This document shows, one piece after another, positions 11,601 through 23,361 of a stretch of 64,000 nucleotides of DNA. Source of the stretch: Neurospora tetrasperma FGSC 2508. Its lineage: Eukaryota; Ascomycota; Sordariomycetes; Sordariales; Sordariaceae. The position numbers were made by a program, and so were the translations under genes. Location of the stretch: positions 4,157,099-4,221,098 of the forward strand of contig NW_009799100.1 of assembly GCF_000213175.1 (NCBI RefSeq), written 5' to 3'. The notes beneath the pieces are model-generated. The model saw nothing but the letters and a program-made list of their open reading frames with translations. It was not told the DNA's origin and searched no databases. Positions within the stretch are counted from its first letter, which is position 1, and each line of letters opens with the position of its first letter.

Positions 11601-14600
11601 CCTGCCTTTCTGGTAATGATTGTTTGGTGAGAGGACCTGAGCTGGCCAGGTAGTTGGCGGCGTGGTCGTCGACACGAGAGGCGAGGGAGGGGCGCTGGTT
11701 CGGTGGTGGAAGCACGAGATTCTTCTTTTCTCGAAGCAACACACGAACTTCTCTCTCACTCTCTCTGCCTCTCTCTCTTTCCCCTTTTTCTCGCGGGCCG
11801 TGGGCCTTTTGGCCAGTTCTGTTTTTCTGCTAGAGGATCCGGTGGAGGTGGCGCGGCAACGGGTAATTGCGGGGGAACCGCAGTCGAGCAAAAAGCCGAG
11901 TAAAAGGAGGGCTGGGCAACGACGTTGACCCTTTTCTTTTCCCGCCAACGGAGACCGGGTGGAAGGAGCGAAGACCGATGAAGATTTGGTCGGTCGATTG
12001 GTACCGATGGTAGCCTTCTTTCCAAGCAGACAAGGCAGGGGTTCTCACTTGGCTCTTTTCTTCAAAGGGGAACCTGGACGATTTGTTGACTCGACGAACA
12101 ACCGGGGTGGAGCACGGAATGCTGCCAAATGTGACCAGAAAATGGAAAGGGACTGGAGCAGGTTGACGGGGGGTATATGCTCCGCGGGTCTCGTTGTGTT
12201 GAGTCGGAGGGTTGGTGTTCGACGGGTGGAAAAGGTGGAGTGGCAAAGCTTCACTTGTGATATTGACAGACGAGAAGGAGACGAATGGATGGGAAGGGGG
12301 CAATACGTTGATTTTATCTGCATCGAAGACGCTCTCTGGCAATGCTCTGTAATGCAGTGGTGGCTGTCAGGTACCACTGACATACAATATTGACATGATA
12401 TCAGGCCGAGCAATGCAACACTATCTCACAAAGATACCCAGACCTACCCTGCCTGCAGAACGCATGTCATGTGGGGCAAAGTGTGCTTCCTTTGTTCAAT
12501 TCCCGGTTGGGGTAGAATCGGGAGAGTGTCGTACTATCGACTGTCTCGCTCGCCGAGTGTGTTGATGTGGAAAAGCCGAGTCGAGCCCCCCCGGAGCCCC
12601 CACGCGGCGCCACGCTAGCATGACCAGGCAGCTGCTAGGGTCTCCTCGCTGGAGAACGGAAGGGGAGAAGTGAGGTCCATATTCACCCAAATGGGGATAG
12701 GTGGACCACGGGTTCATGGGCTCAAGGGGGGATTGGAAGTCTTGTCCGTTGAGGCAGAGAACCAAGGGCAGCCATGGGCGGTCCGAGGGAAAGACAGAAA
12801 ATGAAAAAAAATAAAAATAAAAATTATATCCAAAAAAGGTGTCGCAGATGATATCAGAAGCAGTGAAGATCATGTATGGTTTCGGACTGAATCCGGCCAC
12901 GCGGGGCATCCAACGGTACACTAAGTAGTGTAGCGGACGTGCGACGGTAGCGTCAGTCCGCCCATTCGAGCAAAGAAGCACGTTGTTGCTGGCGGGCACG
13001 GAAGAACAACCAGGCAGCGAGTGAAGGCACCAAAAAAAAAAAAGGCTGCTGGTGACGGCGTGGCAACACATTGGATGTTTTCCAGCTGATCAAGCTTGGA
13101 CCGGACTCAGCTTCCCTCAATTCCCTCATCATGATTCGTCCATCTGTTATCGGCTGTCGATGGCTAGGTAGTAGCACTTGACAGAAATGGCTCGCCTTCT
13201 TGGCAGCAGCCATGCAGGGCTCTTTGTGCTTGAAAGCGTCACCAGGCCTGATCGGGCTTAGTGCCCGCTAAAAGACCAGAGATAAGCAAATAAGCTATCT
13301 TGCGGCTATCTCAGTCTATCTTGCCCCGCACCACTGGTCTGAACCTAAAAGAGATTACCTTTACTCGATCCCATCGAGTCACCCTAAAAGTTTCCATTTG
13401 AAAACCACCAGGCCAACCACAAGTATGTACCATAGCAATCATCCGATCTTTCCCATTGCCATGTCCGAGCACCCGACCGGTTGACAGTGATGGCCATTGC
13501 CAGCCTCTCGGGCCGGCCAGGCACGGATCCCAATCTGTCAACGACTCGTCGAACTCTCCTTAACCGAACATGGTAATAAGTCGCAAGAGTCCTCTTTCGT
13601 ACAACCAAGGCCTGTGACCAATGAGGTTTCGCAAACACTAGCTACTTAACATTACTTTACCGGTATCTTAGCAGTACGCTATAAGCTCACCAACCGAACC
13701 ACTAACTGTTTAGATTTTGGGTATCGTAAAGTTTTCGTCGGCCGGGTGAAAAATGGCTCAAAACGCACGCGCTACGCAATTCTCTCCGACACTACTGCAC
13801 AGATATGCACCCCGCCATGCTTCTCGATTCCCCAAATTCCAACCTTCGAAACCGTCAGTCAATCTGGATCTGGAACGTCTAGTCTACATTACTTTACGCG
13901 GCATGCGACACCGGAAGCGAGTGTGAGACAAAAGGAATGAACTTTATATCTTGACTCAGCACCACGTTTTTTTGTTTGGATACCGTATTGTAGAGCCTGT
14001 TCGTATCTCAGAATGTTGCGCTCCCGAAAACATCGACACACTCAACTACAGGATTTCTACTCCGGAACCCAAGCTGATACCTTTCAGTTCTTTCGCTGAT
14101 GTCCGTCATGGATCTCGAGTTGCCACATCCCGCGGGAATGGTTCGAGCCTTTCAAGTTTGTTCACACCAATCACCACCTGCCTCCTCGTCAAATTTTTTA
14201 TGCATGTCACACAACACCGTCACTTGGTGTGGTGATAACAGTGGCATTCACAGCGACCTCCCAGCTGGACTAATATAAGCATGTCGGACATCCCGAGTGC
14301 AGTCACACATTGTTCATCCATGAGGCCGTTGATGGCGGATCAAAATTGATGCTTAAAGTCACTACAATCCGGCTGACAGAACTCTTTCGTGGGCACCCGG
14401 AACAAAAGGGTTGATGAGCGCAGGGGACTTCGCCCATAGTCCCCCCCTTCGACTACAGGGATACACTTTACAAATGAAGTTACGTAGTCCAGCTATATTT
14501 CGGTAGAAGGACCGAAACTACGATTCTCGATCGAGTGTCTGCGTGTTAGCACTCCCACCCTCGTCTCCGTCAACGGCACGCTCAGCGAGTCTACTCTGCG

Positions 14601-15117
14601 GATTGAAGATTCACTCATATCCTCGATGCCGAGCGAGAGATAACAACCACCATGCTCCAGCATATTGAACAAAGACATACTCTGAACATGGCGGTCTCGC
14701 AGCTTTATGGCTAGCTAGTAGGGTTCTGTTACTTGACTTGACAGTGAAAATGTGCTGTAGAGGTAGTTTGCACTTCCAGCGGTGCGCTTTCTACTACACT
14801 ATTCAGCTCAGAATCTCGGCCGAGGAACTTGGGTGTTATGACACGGGAGGCCATGAGTGCGATAACAGTGAAACAACAAGACCGTCACGTAAGTTCAACT
14901 TTGATGTGGTTTGCGACTCGCAACGAAGCATACCTCTATCCAAGCAGGTTGTTATCAGCTAAGGACCTAGGTGAGGTGTGTTTCACTTTCGGCATGTCTA
15001 CACGCAGCTGACGGGCGTACTACTGTGTCCCCCATTGTTCCTTCCCCTTTCCTTCCATTCTAGTCTCTCCCAATAAGTAGCTAACTAAACGGCCTCTTCC
15101 ATAATGTAGTATGTCCT
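11601..15117. other. Long intergenic region, 3.5 kb
   Basis: Between the permease start and the stop of the AAA+ gene I find no supported gene. The first 400 bases are pyrimidine-rich on the minus strand, fitting the permease promoter and leader. A 191-codon frame (13071-12496, minus) and several shorter ones lack motifs and codon-like composition. There is an A-rich run near 12805-12830 and a poly-A run near 13032. No tRNA or repeat was seen. Confidence 0.5.
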
Positions 15118-17581
15118 TCAATTCGTCGGCGCCTCCGACACATCAATCATATCATCCTCGTTTACGCCAACGACATATGTACATCTCCCCTGGTTCTCAC
15201 GAAGCTGCTCTCTCTTATCAAGATAATCGTTCACCACGGGAAGGCTGATGTCCCGGTTCACCGTATTGGCAATGCTCCGTGCCCCCAGCTCCGGAATGTA
15301 GCCGTCCGTCACCAACGCTCTGCAAACCGAGTAGCTGCGTCGAACTTGGACGTTAATGTCCCCCACCAGCCGAGCCTGGCTTGGTACGGTGCTCTCCTTG
15401 ACTGGTTGAATTATCTCACAACCGAAATCCGCGAGGAGCCTGTCCGCTATTGCAGCTTGCTCGCAATGTGAGAAGGTCAGAAACGGGACAAATTCGGAAA
15501 TGCGTCCAGAAAGTGGTGCCTTGTCGGGCAAAACCCATCATATGTTAGCATTACTAGTTTAACAGGCCATCCTTTTTGCAGACGCCGTTCGCATGCGTGG
15601 AATACACTCACTCCAAGTTTCTCTATGCTCTCTTTCTGTATCATCTTCGAAAGTTTTCTGATAAGCTTCTGTCCCTTTGCTCCTGACTCGTCCGAAAACA
15701 GGTCCTTTGCGTGCCTCTTGCAGAAGTCATGGATTATATTGTCAAACACGTTTGTTGCGAGGATCCAGGTGGTCTTCGAACAGTCAAATTTTGCTTGAGG
15801 GTTTTTGCGGCTGGGAACGGTGCCTAAAAGTAGGTACTCATGAGTGAGTCAACAGCATGCCTGGTACCGAGAGGATAAGCTGCACATACCTTCATCGAAG
15901 GGCTTGAGGAGCGACTCTCGTACTTCTTCTTTTGTCTTTTCGAACTCGTCCAGAAAGACAATGCACTCCTGGGAGGCGTGGTTCTCCAGAAAGTTGCTGA
16001 GGGCAGAGCCGTTTTCCCACCCTTGGAATGGGTGAAAAGGACCCCAGAGATCTGTCTTATATCGCATACTGGTGCAATCGACCATTTCCAAGTCTCTAGA
16101 GGTAAGTTTTCCAAGACTGCGAGCAAACTCAGTTTTGCCGTGTCCGCTGGGCCCGGCAAATAGGAGGACCATCGATTTCGATTTCTCCTCCTGCTTCTGC
16201 TTTTGAAGCGCGAAGTGACTTCAAAGGTTCAGCCAGGGTCAGCAAAAATGGACCCCAAAGTAAGCACCCATAAACAGCCTTGAGTATGATGCTGGGTATA
16301 ACGAAGACGACAGAATGTGAAAGATAAGGAAGGAAGGGAGATACAATATGAGAAAAGCTCTAATACCTGATGAAGTGATCGATGACATGGGTAATTGCGG
16401 CTGTTTGACCTATGAGGTTGTAGTAGATACCCAGTAGATTCCCAGCTTTGTGCAACTTGGCTACCTGGTTTTTTGCACCTGATAAGCGCCCCAGAAGAGC
16501 GGAGCGATGAAGAAAGTATCGTTGCTCAAAGCGGAAGTTCAGAGTATCCATCAGTCGCTTCCGCACATAGGGGCTACACCATTTCTGATGTTCACCAGCT
16601 ATTTCACCAGACTCTTCAATCGGAGGACCATCATCCATAAGGTCTCGCGAGAGAGGCGTGTGGAAGGCTTCGGGAATGCAAGCCACAGATGCGCCAGCAC
16701 TTAAAAGTGCTTTGAGAAGCGCCGTCGTGTCCGTTGCATACGACGTTCCGAGGACGATAGCGTAGGCAATGAGGGGAAACTTACTTTTTCCATATGTAGT
16801 GTTGACGTCGCCTCCGTACTCTGCCCACATTTTCACCATCTCAACATTCCGACTTTGGACAACATAGAACAATCCAGGAAATCCTTTAACCAGACCGTTC
16901 AACAGTTGGCAAGTCTTGTCAGGCCCCATTCGCTCCCGAAAGCGTGTAAGTTGACTGCGAATCACCGTACAGGATACGCCACGTTGAACATCGGCAACCA
17001 GCTTATCTAGGCTAAGGTCGTCGGTATCGTGCCCGTTACTTTCCGTAGAGGTAAATTCATAACCCCGCAAATTCGTGCGATAGCGGGTGGCGAAGCCATC
17101 CTCATAGTCCATGGCGCTGCTGGATTTTTCGGGTACCTTTACTCGAGGAAGGTTGAAGTCCCATTCATCTTTACCGGGCTTCCAAGATTGATATCAACGT
17201 CAGTCATTCTGGCTATATCCCGGTGTAGGGCTTGGTCTACTAGACAACCGTTGCGCCAGTGGCTTAACTCACCAGACAGGCAACGGCCTTGTGGATGTTG
17301 CCATTTGTTTTCTGCGGAAGAAGTAGAATTGCTTAGTCGGGACCTTTAGTACTTGACGAGGTGGTGTTTACCTCCAGTAACCTGACCGCTTCGGCGTTCG
17401 TACACCCAGTGGCCTGCATGACCTGGATATTGGCTGGCATGTCTTTCAAAGAATCCTGTTCCAAAATCCAGACGGACCCGCAACCACGCCTAGGATGAGA
17501 AGTGCTGACAGCAGGTTTGTGATAATCAAAGCTGTCAAGGGTTGATGCAAAAGATGATAAGCTAGAGCAGCTTGACGGCAT
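15118..17581 (-). CDS. UBA-like + ankyrin + ClpB-type AAA+ ATPase
   Basis: Six exons (17581-17372, 17311-17273, 17178-16367, 16218-15890, 15823-15612, 15519-15118) join in phase to 667 residues. A UBA-like helix pair spans about residues 50-83 (IQVMQATGCTNAEAVRLLE, then NGNIHKAVACL) across the first intron. Residues 170-260 look like ankyrin repeats (VVQSRNVEMVKMWAEYGGDV; TALLKALLSAGAS). A ClpB-like AAA+ module follows: Walker A GPSGHGKT at 376-383, Walker B IVFLDE at 440-445, sensor 1 in TTWILATN (N488), a likely arginine finger in GRISEFVPF (R540), and sensor 2 GAR at 613-615. All core residues are present, so an active ATPase is likely. Ankyrin plus AAA+ recalls animal CLPB/Skd3, but that protein is mitochondrial and this has no obvious targeting signal. 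The substrate is unknown. An upstream in-frame Met lies at 17605. Confidence 0.85.
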
Positions 17582-18904
17582 GGTGAAGCGTTTCCCTGTA
17601 AGCACTTGGTGTTAGCAACGGTAGGAGATGTTCAATTCCACAGAACTCGTTTTTATGCTTTACGTCAGTTCGTCATCACGGAAAACTAAAGAGGTGAGAG
17701 AAACAGACAAACGAAGATGGTGCCTACTACAAGGCACCGGGAAGGGCAATAGAAGACGGCGCGTACCTGGAAATGGCGAGTGCTGTGGTATGGAGATAGT
17801 CGGCACACTCGGGGGTCCTCACCTTTTCAAGACGACAAGCTCGCCATCACACTTAGCAGCAGCAGCCATCGTAATCAATGGGCCTCACACAGAGGCTCCA
17901 CGTGGCGTTGTTGTAAAGACTGCAAACAGGAAGCCCATATCCCCTGCACTCTAAGAGCTGGGCCTCATGCATGACGACGACGTCAATGGAGAGAGGTTAT
18001 TTCGGGACAGCTAACATTGCATGTTTCAAACAGCTCAAGCAAGAAACCCCGTCGGGAGCTAGAGGTATCGTGATGCAGCGCGTCCGACTTCACTGATGTT
18101 GATATGGGATGGCCTCGAACTGCGTTTTACCTGAGGGTTGGAGATGAGCCGTTGGAGTCCCAGTAATTCGTATTTCCTTCGCTTCAGATCTCAGTGTCAT
18201 TGATGGACAGATCCTAATGGCGGGGTCGAGTGGGATGCGGATGTCCACAGGATAACGGCTCGTTAGGACGCAAAAACCCGGAGGCTGGAGACTATAACAC
18301 GGCCTGGCTTGTTTAGTAGTTGGTCCAGTATTCTTCAAGGTACTCCTAAACACACCAAACGAGCTTCTTTTCCGAATTGTCCTAACTCTACAAGGATTCA
18401 ATGAAAGTGTTGAAACGCGCGACGAAGTTGGGGCCTATCACATGCTGATTTTTACGGTGACAGGAAGGCAACAAGACGGGCCCAACAGTCTTTCCCAGAA
18501 GTCCGACGCCCAAACCAAGGTCAATAGTGCCTGGTATAAAAGCAACATCAGTACTAATGTATACCCCGCGGCAGGTGCATCCAAGCGAACTGTCTGTAAC
18601 TTTATGACAGTAACATTAGGTTACCTCTACCTACATTAACCTGTGTTGACGTTGACCTGTGAAAGCATCTATGTAGTGTAGAGTGGAGTGGGGTTTTCAC
18701 CTGCACATTTATGCTCTCCTCGCGATGACGTCAAGCATCCCGTCCCGCTTAAATTCAGGAACCAGTTTAATCCACAGAGAAGAAAACAAAAAGAAAGCTT
18801 CACGCCGTGTGTTTCATCGAAGACATTTACAAACTAACCCCATGTCTCACAAGAAAACCGTCGCATAATCAGCAACATCTTCATCGACATAAACCGTCTT
18901 CAAG
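17582..18904. other. Divergent promoter region, AAA+ gene and monooxygenase
   Basis: This 1.3 kb lies between two divergently transcribed genes and must hold both promoters. Short open frames (60-108 codons) have no motifs. I see no repeats or RNA genes. Confidence 0.5.
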
Positions 18905-20597
18905 ATGACGCTCGAGTCGAGGGGGGTCCAGAACCCCATCCTACACCCGCTACTTTTCATCTTCCAAGTCATCCAGTTTGTGCTGAACAAGCTGCTATCA
19001 CCCACACCTCCGAGTCCCAAGGCACGTCTTGGTCGGCCCAGAATCGCAGTCATTGGTGGTGGTATCACTGGCGTTACAAGTGCTGCCCACTGCGTCGGTC
19101 ATGGATGCGATGTTCGGATCTTTGAGGCTGGAAAGGAGGAAAACATTGGAGGAATCTGGAGTGTAAGTGATCAAGTCAACAACGCGACGAAGCAACCACG
19201 ATCTCTGACCAGTTCTTCCTTCTCCTATCGTGCAGAGAGTAAACAACACCTCCGGCCTACAGATCCACTCCCTCATGTACCGCTTCCATCCCTCAGTCAA
19301 CTGGAAGCAAGGTTACCCGGACAAGCAGCAAATTCTCTCCCAAGTTCGCGAGCTCTGGAAGCGTTATCGCCTTGACGAGCGCACCGTCTTCGAAACGCCC
19401 GTCACCAGCGCCCGCCAGCATCCCGAGACCAAGAAATGGATCATCAACAATGACGCCGAGACCTACGGCCAATTCGACGGCATTATTTGCGCCGTCGGCA
19501 CTTGCGGTCGCCCCCAGATTCCCCATATCCCCGGCATGGACTCCTTCCAGGGCGAGATCCACCACTCGAGCCAGCTCACCGGTAAGGCCGCCAAGGGCAA
19601 GACGGTGATCATCATCGGCGGCGGCGCCAGTGCCGTTGAGAGCATTGAATACGCTGTCGAGGAGGGCGCCGCTCAGGTATACGTCCTCGCTCGTTCCGAG
19701 AAGTGGATCATCCCCCGCAACCCTGTCGTCGACATGCTGCTGGCGCTCAACATCTTCGGCCAGGAGACCCGGTTCAGCTGGATCCCCGAATTCTTCCTTC
19801 GCAAGCTGTTCTACCGGGAGCTAGAAGATATTGCCCCGCCTTCGGGCAAGAAGGGGCTCTTCACCGACACGCCCATGGTCAACTCGGAGGTTATGAATCA
19901 GATTCGTAGTGGCAAGGTGAAGTGGTTGCGCTGCGACATTGACGGGTTTACCGAGAACGGAGTCAAGATCAATCGCCGCGAAAAGGGAACGAATCCCAAA
20001 GATGCGGGACAGAAAGAGGAGATCAAGGGCGATATGGTGATCATGGCTACGGGATTCCAAAGGCCCAAGCTGGACTTCTTGCCCAAGGAGTGTCTGGAGG
20101 GGGACTACAAACCGCCCAACTGGTACCTGCAGACCTTCCCGCCGCAGTTCCCGAGCGTGGCGGCCATCAACTGCACGTACATGAATGGTATCGGATCGGT
20201 GGGCAACTGGCACATTGGCATCTACACGAGGCTGCTGTTGGTCTTCTTGCTTGATGACCGCGCTCGTCCTCGCACGTTCTGGATGAAGCGGTGGATTGAC
20301 ATGACGGCTTTCCTGAAGCGGAGGAGCCCTGTCGGACCGTTCGAGTTCTTTACGTACCTCGAGCTCATGTGGTGGTTCTTCTTCTGCGTTGCTATCAACC
20401 CGTTCCGCTGGAAGTGGGCGTTCTTTGTCTTTTTTGGTCTGGGCGAGAACTTGCCTATGAAGGTGGTTGCGGCTGAGGAGAGACTCCGCAACAGACTGCA
20501 GGCTAGAGAGGCGGAGGATCAGGGTACCATGGCGAATGGAGTACGCCATGTGCGTGAAGAGGAGATTCGCGGGAGGACTATGCGTATTGTCACCTGA
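18905..20597 (+). CDS. Flavin-containing monooxygenase, membrane-anchored
   Basis: Exons 18905-19162 and 19236-20597 (donor GTAAGT, acceptor CAG) give 539 residues. It should use FAD and NADPH to oxygenate a small molecule. A hydrophobic N-terminal stretch (residues 14-31) precedes the FAD site GGGITG at 51-56. The FMO fingerprint FxGxxxH is present as FQGEIHH from residue 190, the NADPH site as GGGAS near 214-218, and the ATGFQRP motif further on. The C-terminus adds a very aromatic hydrophobic segment (WWFFFCVAI, then WAFFVFFGLG), so the enzyme may be held in a membrane at both ends. It faces the Lcp5-like gene tail to tail, 201 bases apart. The substrate is unknown and there is no biosynthetic cluster around it. 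Confidence 0.88.
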
Positions 20598-20798
20598 GAG
20601 TCGGTGATAAAGGGCGATGAATAAGGCTGAATGTTTCGTATCGGAACAGGCAGTAATGATGGATGGTCAAGAAAAATTAAAGTAAAACGGTGTTGAGAAG
20701 AGAATTCAATTGAATTCATTGATATGATGACCCGTATAGAGGGCCGAGAACGACAATGAATAGAACCAAATTCAAAAGATGTGTTCTTAACCACCTCT

Positions 20799-21971
20799 TC
20801 ACCTCTTCTTGCCCCTGTCTCTCCTGCCACCCTCCATCACCTTGACCCTCTTCTGGAACCGCTCACCCATACCAAATCCACCATCACCACTGCCCTTAGG
20901 TCCATCAGTGGTATCAAAGCCACGCTTCCTGCTCTTCTCCAACAGAGCCTTGGTCCCCTTGCGATCCCGGCCACCAGAGGTAAGTCTGTTGATACGGTCC
21001 ACGCCAGCGCCAAGATCGCGCCAGTCCTCGCCACCAAACTGCATCTTGCTGCTGCGGCCTTCGAGCGCGCGCTGCCTGGCCTTGTCCTTCTTGCCCGCCG
21101 TCGGCAGACGCACAAAGTTGGTTTCTTCGTACGTGCGCCTCTCCTCCTCCACCTTGCGCTCCGCCGCCGTCTTGGTGCGCCGGCCAAAGTTGACAATGGT
21201 CGTACCAATGCTGGGCTCGGCCACAGGCGCCGTCGACATCTCGTCCGCAATGAACTCGTCGAGCGTCGCGCTCTTGAGCTGCTTCTTGTCGCCCGCGCGC
21301 TCGCGGCGCTCCGTCGTTGTCGTCGGCATAACAGTCGGCGCGATGCGCGGAGGGCGGTACACGCCCGAGGCATCGGTGGACTTGCCCACACCAATCTTGG
21401 GCTTTTCTTCGCTACCAGGGGCGCCGGAGTTGCGGACAAACGAGGAGATGTTGGGGCGGAATTGCAGGTCGGAAAGCTTCTGGCCCGAGGGAGCGGCTTC
21501 TTCCTCGTCGCCAGATTCAGCGGCCTCGGACTCAGAGTCGGGCTCCTCGGCGGCCTTCGCAGCAGCCTCGGCTTGCTTGGCGCTGCGCTCAGCGTCGTCG
21601 GCGGCACGCAAAACCTTGTCGATCTGGTAGCGCAACTTGTCCTCAAGCGGGCGGACACCCTTCTCCAGGTAGAGACGGAGCTCGACGAGCTTCTTGACCA
21701 CCAAGTCGTCTAGGTCTTGGTCGTTCGATTCTCCATCATCGCCATTGTTCTTCTTCTTTTGGGCGCCGGTGCGGGCCTGGCGAAGCTTCAGGAGAATAAG
21801 GAAGACGAGGTTCTGGAGGTAGGAAAGAAGGAGCTCGTTCTTGACGTCGAGGAGAGAGATACCGTCCTTGGGAGGGTCAACAGTCGAGAGCTTGGGGGCG
21901 AGTTCGAGGGTGGAAGTCAGAGACTTGGTAAGGGTGTCCAGCAGGGCTGGAAGGGTTGCTGGTGCCGCCAT
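20799..21971 (-). CDS. Sas10/Utp3-family rRNA processing factor, Lcp5/neuroguidin type
   Basis: A single exon of 390 residues. The N-terminal Sas10/Utp3/C1D domain is visible as SLLDVKNELLLSYLQNLVFLILLKLR (about residues 38-64) and VVKKLVELRLYLEKGVRPLEDKLRYQIDK. A central acidic linker leads to LQFRPNISSFV and GVYRPPRIAPT, which are typical of Lcp5, and the tail is basic (RGKKR). Known family role: part of the small-subunit processome with U3 snoRNA in the nucleolus, needed for early 18S rRNA cleavages. The start fits: it is the first Met and the domain begins soon after. The other two frames read open over much of this gene because third positions are GC-rich; those frames are shadows. Confidence 0.88.
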   Translation of the reverse strand: MAAPATLPALLDTLTKSLTSTLELAPKLSTVDPPKDGISLLDVKNELLLSYLQNLVFLILLKLRQARTGAQKKKNNGDDGESNDQDLDDLVVKKLVELRLYLEKGVRPLEDKLRYQIDKVLRAADDAERSAKQAEAAAKAAEEPDSESEAAESGDEEEAAPSGQKLSDLQFRPNISSFVRNSGAPGSEEKPKIGVGKSTDASGVYRPPRIAPTVMPTTTTERRERAGDKKQLKSATLDEFIADEMSTAPVAEPSIGTTIVNFGRRTKTAAERKVEEERRTYEETNFVRLPTAGKKDKARQRALEGRSSKMQFGGEDWRDLGAGVDRINRLTSGGRDRKGTKALLEKSRKRGFDTTDGPKGSGDGGFGMGERFQKRVKVMEGGRRDRGKKR

Positions 21972-23361
21972 GTTTGTTGCGGTTGAGTGATGTGTCTCGT
22001 ACCGATGTCAATCTCGAGACAGGACCGTCAGTTTTTGGCTGGTGGTGATAAGGTCAGTGTCCCGTTGCGATCAGATGCAGAGAAATTCTTCTGGGGAACT
22101 TTTTTTTGCCTGCCGGTGCCGCCCTTGCCATGCCAAATGCACCTGAGTGGATAAGGTTTTGGGGGCTTGGCAAGGCGTACAAGGGGTGAACGGACACTAT
22201 GGAAACTTGGCGGCCCCACATTCATCAGCTGCAGTGGCTCGTCCAAGACAAAATCAATGAGACCTTTTACTCAGTGGACGATCGACCAACTGCCCGTGGT
22301 CGAATAAACCAGTTCGATACCGCTCATTGTAGTGAAGAGAGTGCGTTGCAAACTTATGATAGGGATTAAAATGATTCAGGAAATATCGGCCAGAGTTTCT
22401 TTGGGATATCTACATTCAGGAATTGCCTGAGAAACAAGTTCAAAGGTGTAATGAAAACTTAGATGTGTATAGGTAGTAAGAGTATACCCCAGGTACAAGG
22501 TCAAAGGTCTCAACAATTTTGTCAGGGGCGAGAATGGATGGGTTGGCCTTTGAAACAGAGAGGGCTATGATTGGTGTGATTTGCTGGCTCGATTCAATGG
22601 AATTCCACGGCCAGTGCACTCTCCTGCGGCAGTGCTTCCAACACAGCGCGGTGCTCTGTTCACAGCGTCCAGGTGTTCAGGCTCGTCGACAAGGATTCCA
22701 TTCATTGCATCCCTCCAGGTCTCTGTCCATGCTGCCGCCCTGACGGGAGTTCCATTTCACTTCAGACGGGCAGCTGTTCATCCTGGCTTTTTCTTCTCTT
22801 CTTTCCCATCGACAAACACAAAACACCAGCTGTTTTACTTACAACATAGGTCCCAATCGACGCCAGTGACCTCCCACCTTCCAAACAAAGGCACATCCCT
22901 GAATCTTTATCTTCTCGATCCCTCATTCTTACCTTAACCTTGGGGAAACCGTCAAGGTTGTCATTCCATTCCACTTGTACACTAGTTCTACGCCCTCGTT
23001 GCTCCCTCCCCGCTCCCGCCCCCGTACCTGTAGGCCCACTACAACCCACTGATCACAATATCCTGGTACCTTGAATCGGCCATTGTTAGCAATTATACCC
23101 ACGCAGAAGGTCCTCTCCGACACTCTCCCACGCCTCCTGAACGGCTCCTGGACATTTTCCCGACTCTCGGGGTTGCGGTCACATAGCTGGTATCTATCCA
23201 CCCAGAACACCTACCACAAGTACGTGTCCGACTCGTTTGTCCCCTCCCCAACCGCCATCATCAGCTACGGCCAGGCTAACCGGAACTTACCTACCTAAGG
23301 ACCATTGTTATCAGCTTGGTAAACCTTACCTTTATACAGTTATCCTATCGCCGGGCCGACG
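21972..23361. other. Divergent promoter region, Lcp5-like gene and EMP70 gene
   Basis: This 1.4 kb carries both promoters. Open frames of 72-118 codons here show no motif. The 500 bases before 23362 are rich in CT and probably contain the EMP70 leader. Confidence 0.5.

Noticed and set aside
12496-13071. Minus-strand frame of 191 codons in the permease upstream region
   Set aside because: No motif, poor composition and poly-Phe from an A-run; probably chance.
19821-20549. Minus-strand frame of 242 codons over the monooxygenase
   Set aside because: Shadow; the plus strand has the FMO motifs.
20781-21713. Plus-strand frames of 310 and 273 codons over the Lcp5-like gene
   Set aside because: Shadows caused by GC-rich third positions; the minus strand has the conserved Sas10/Utp3 domain.
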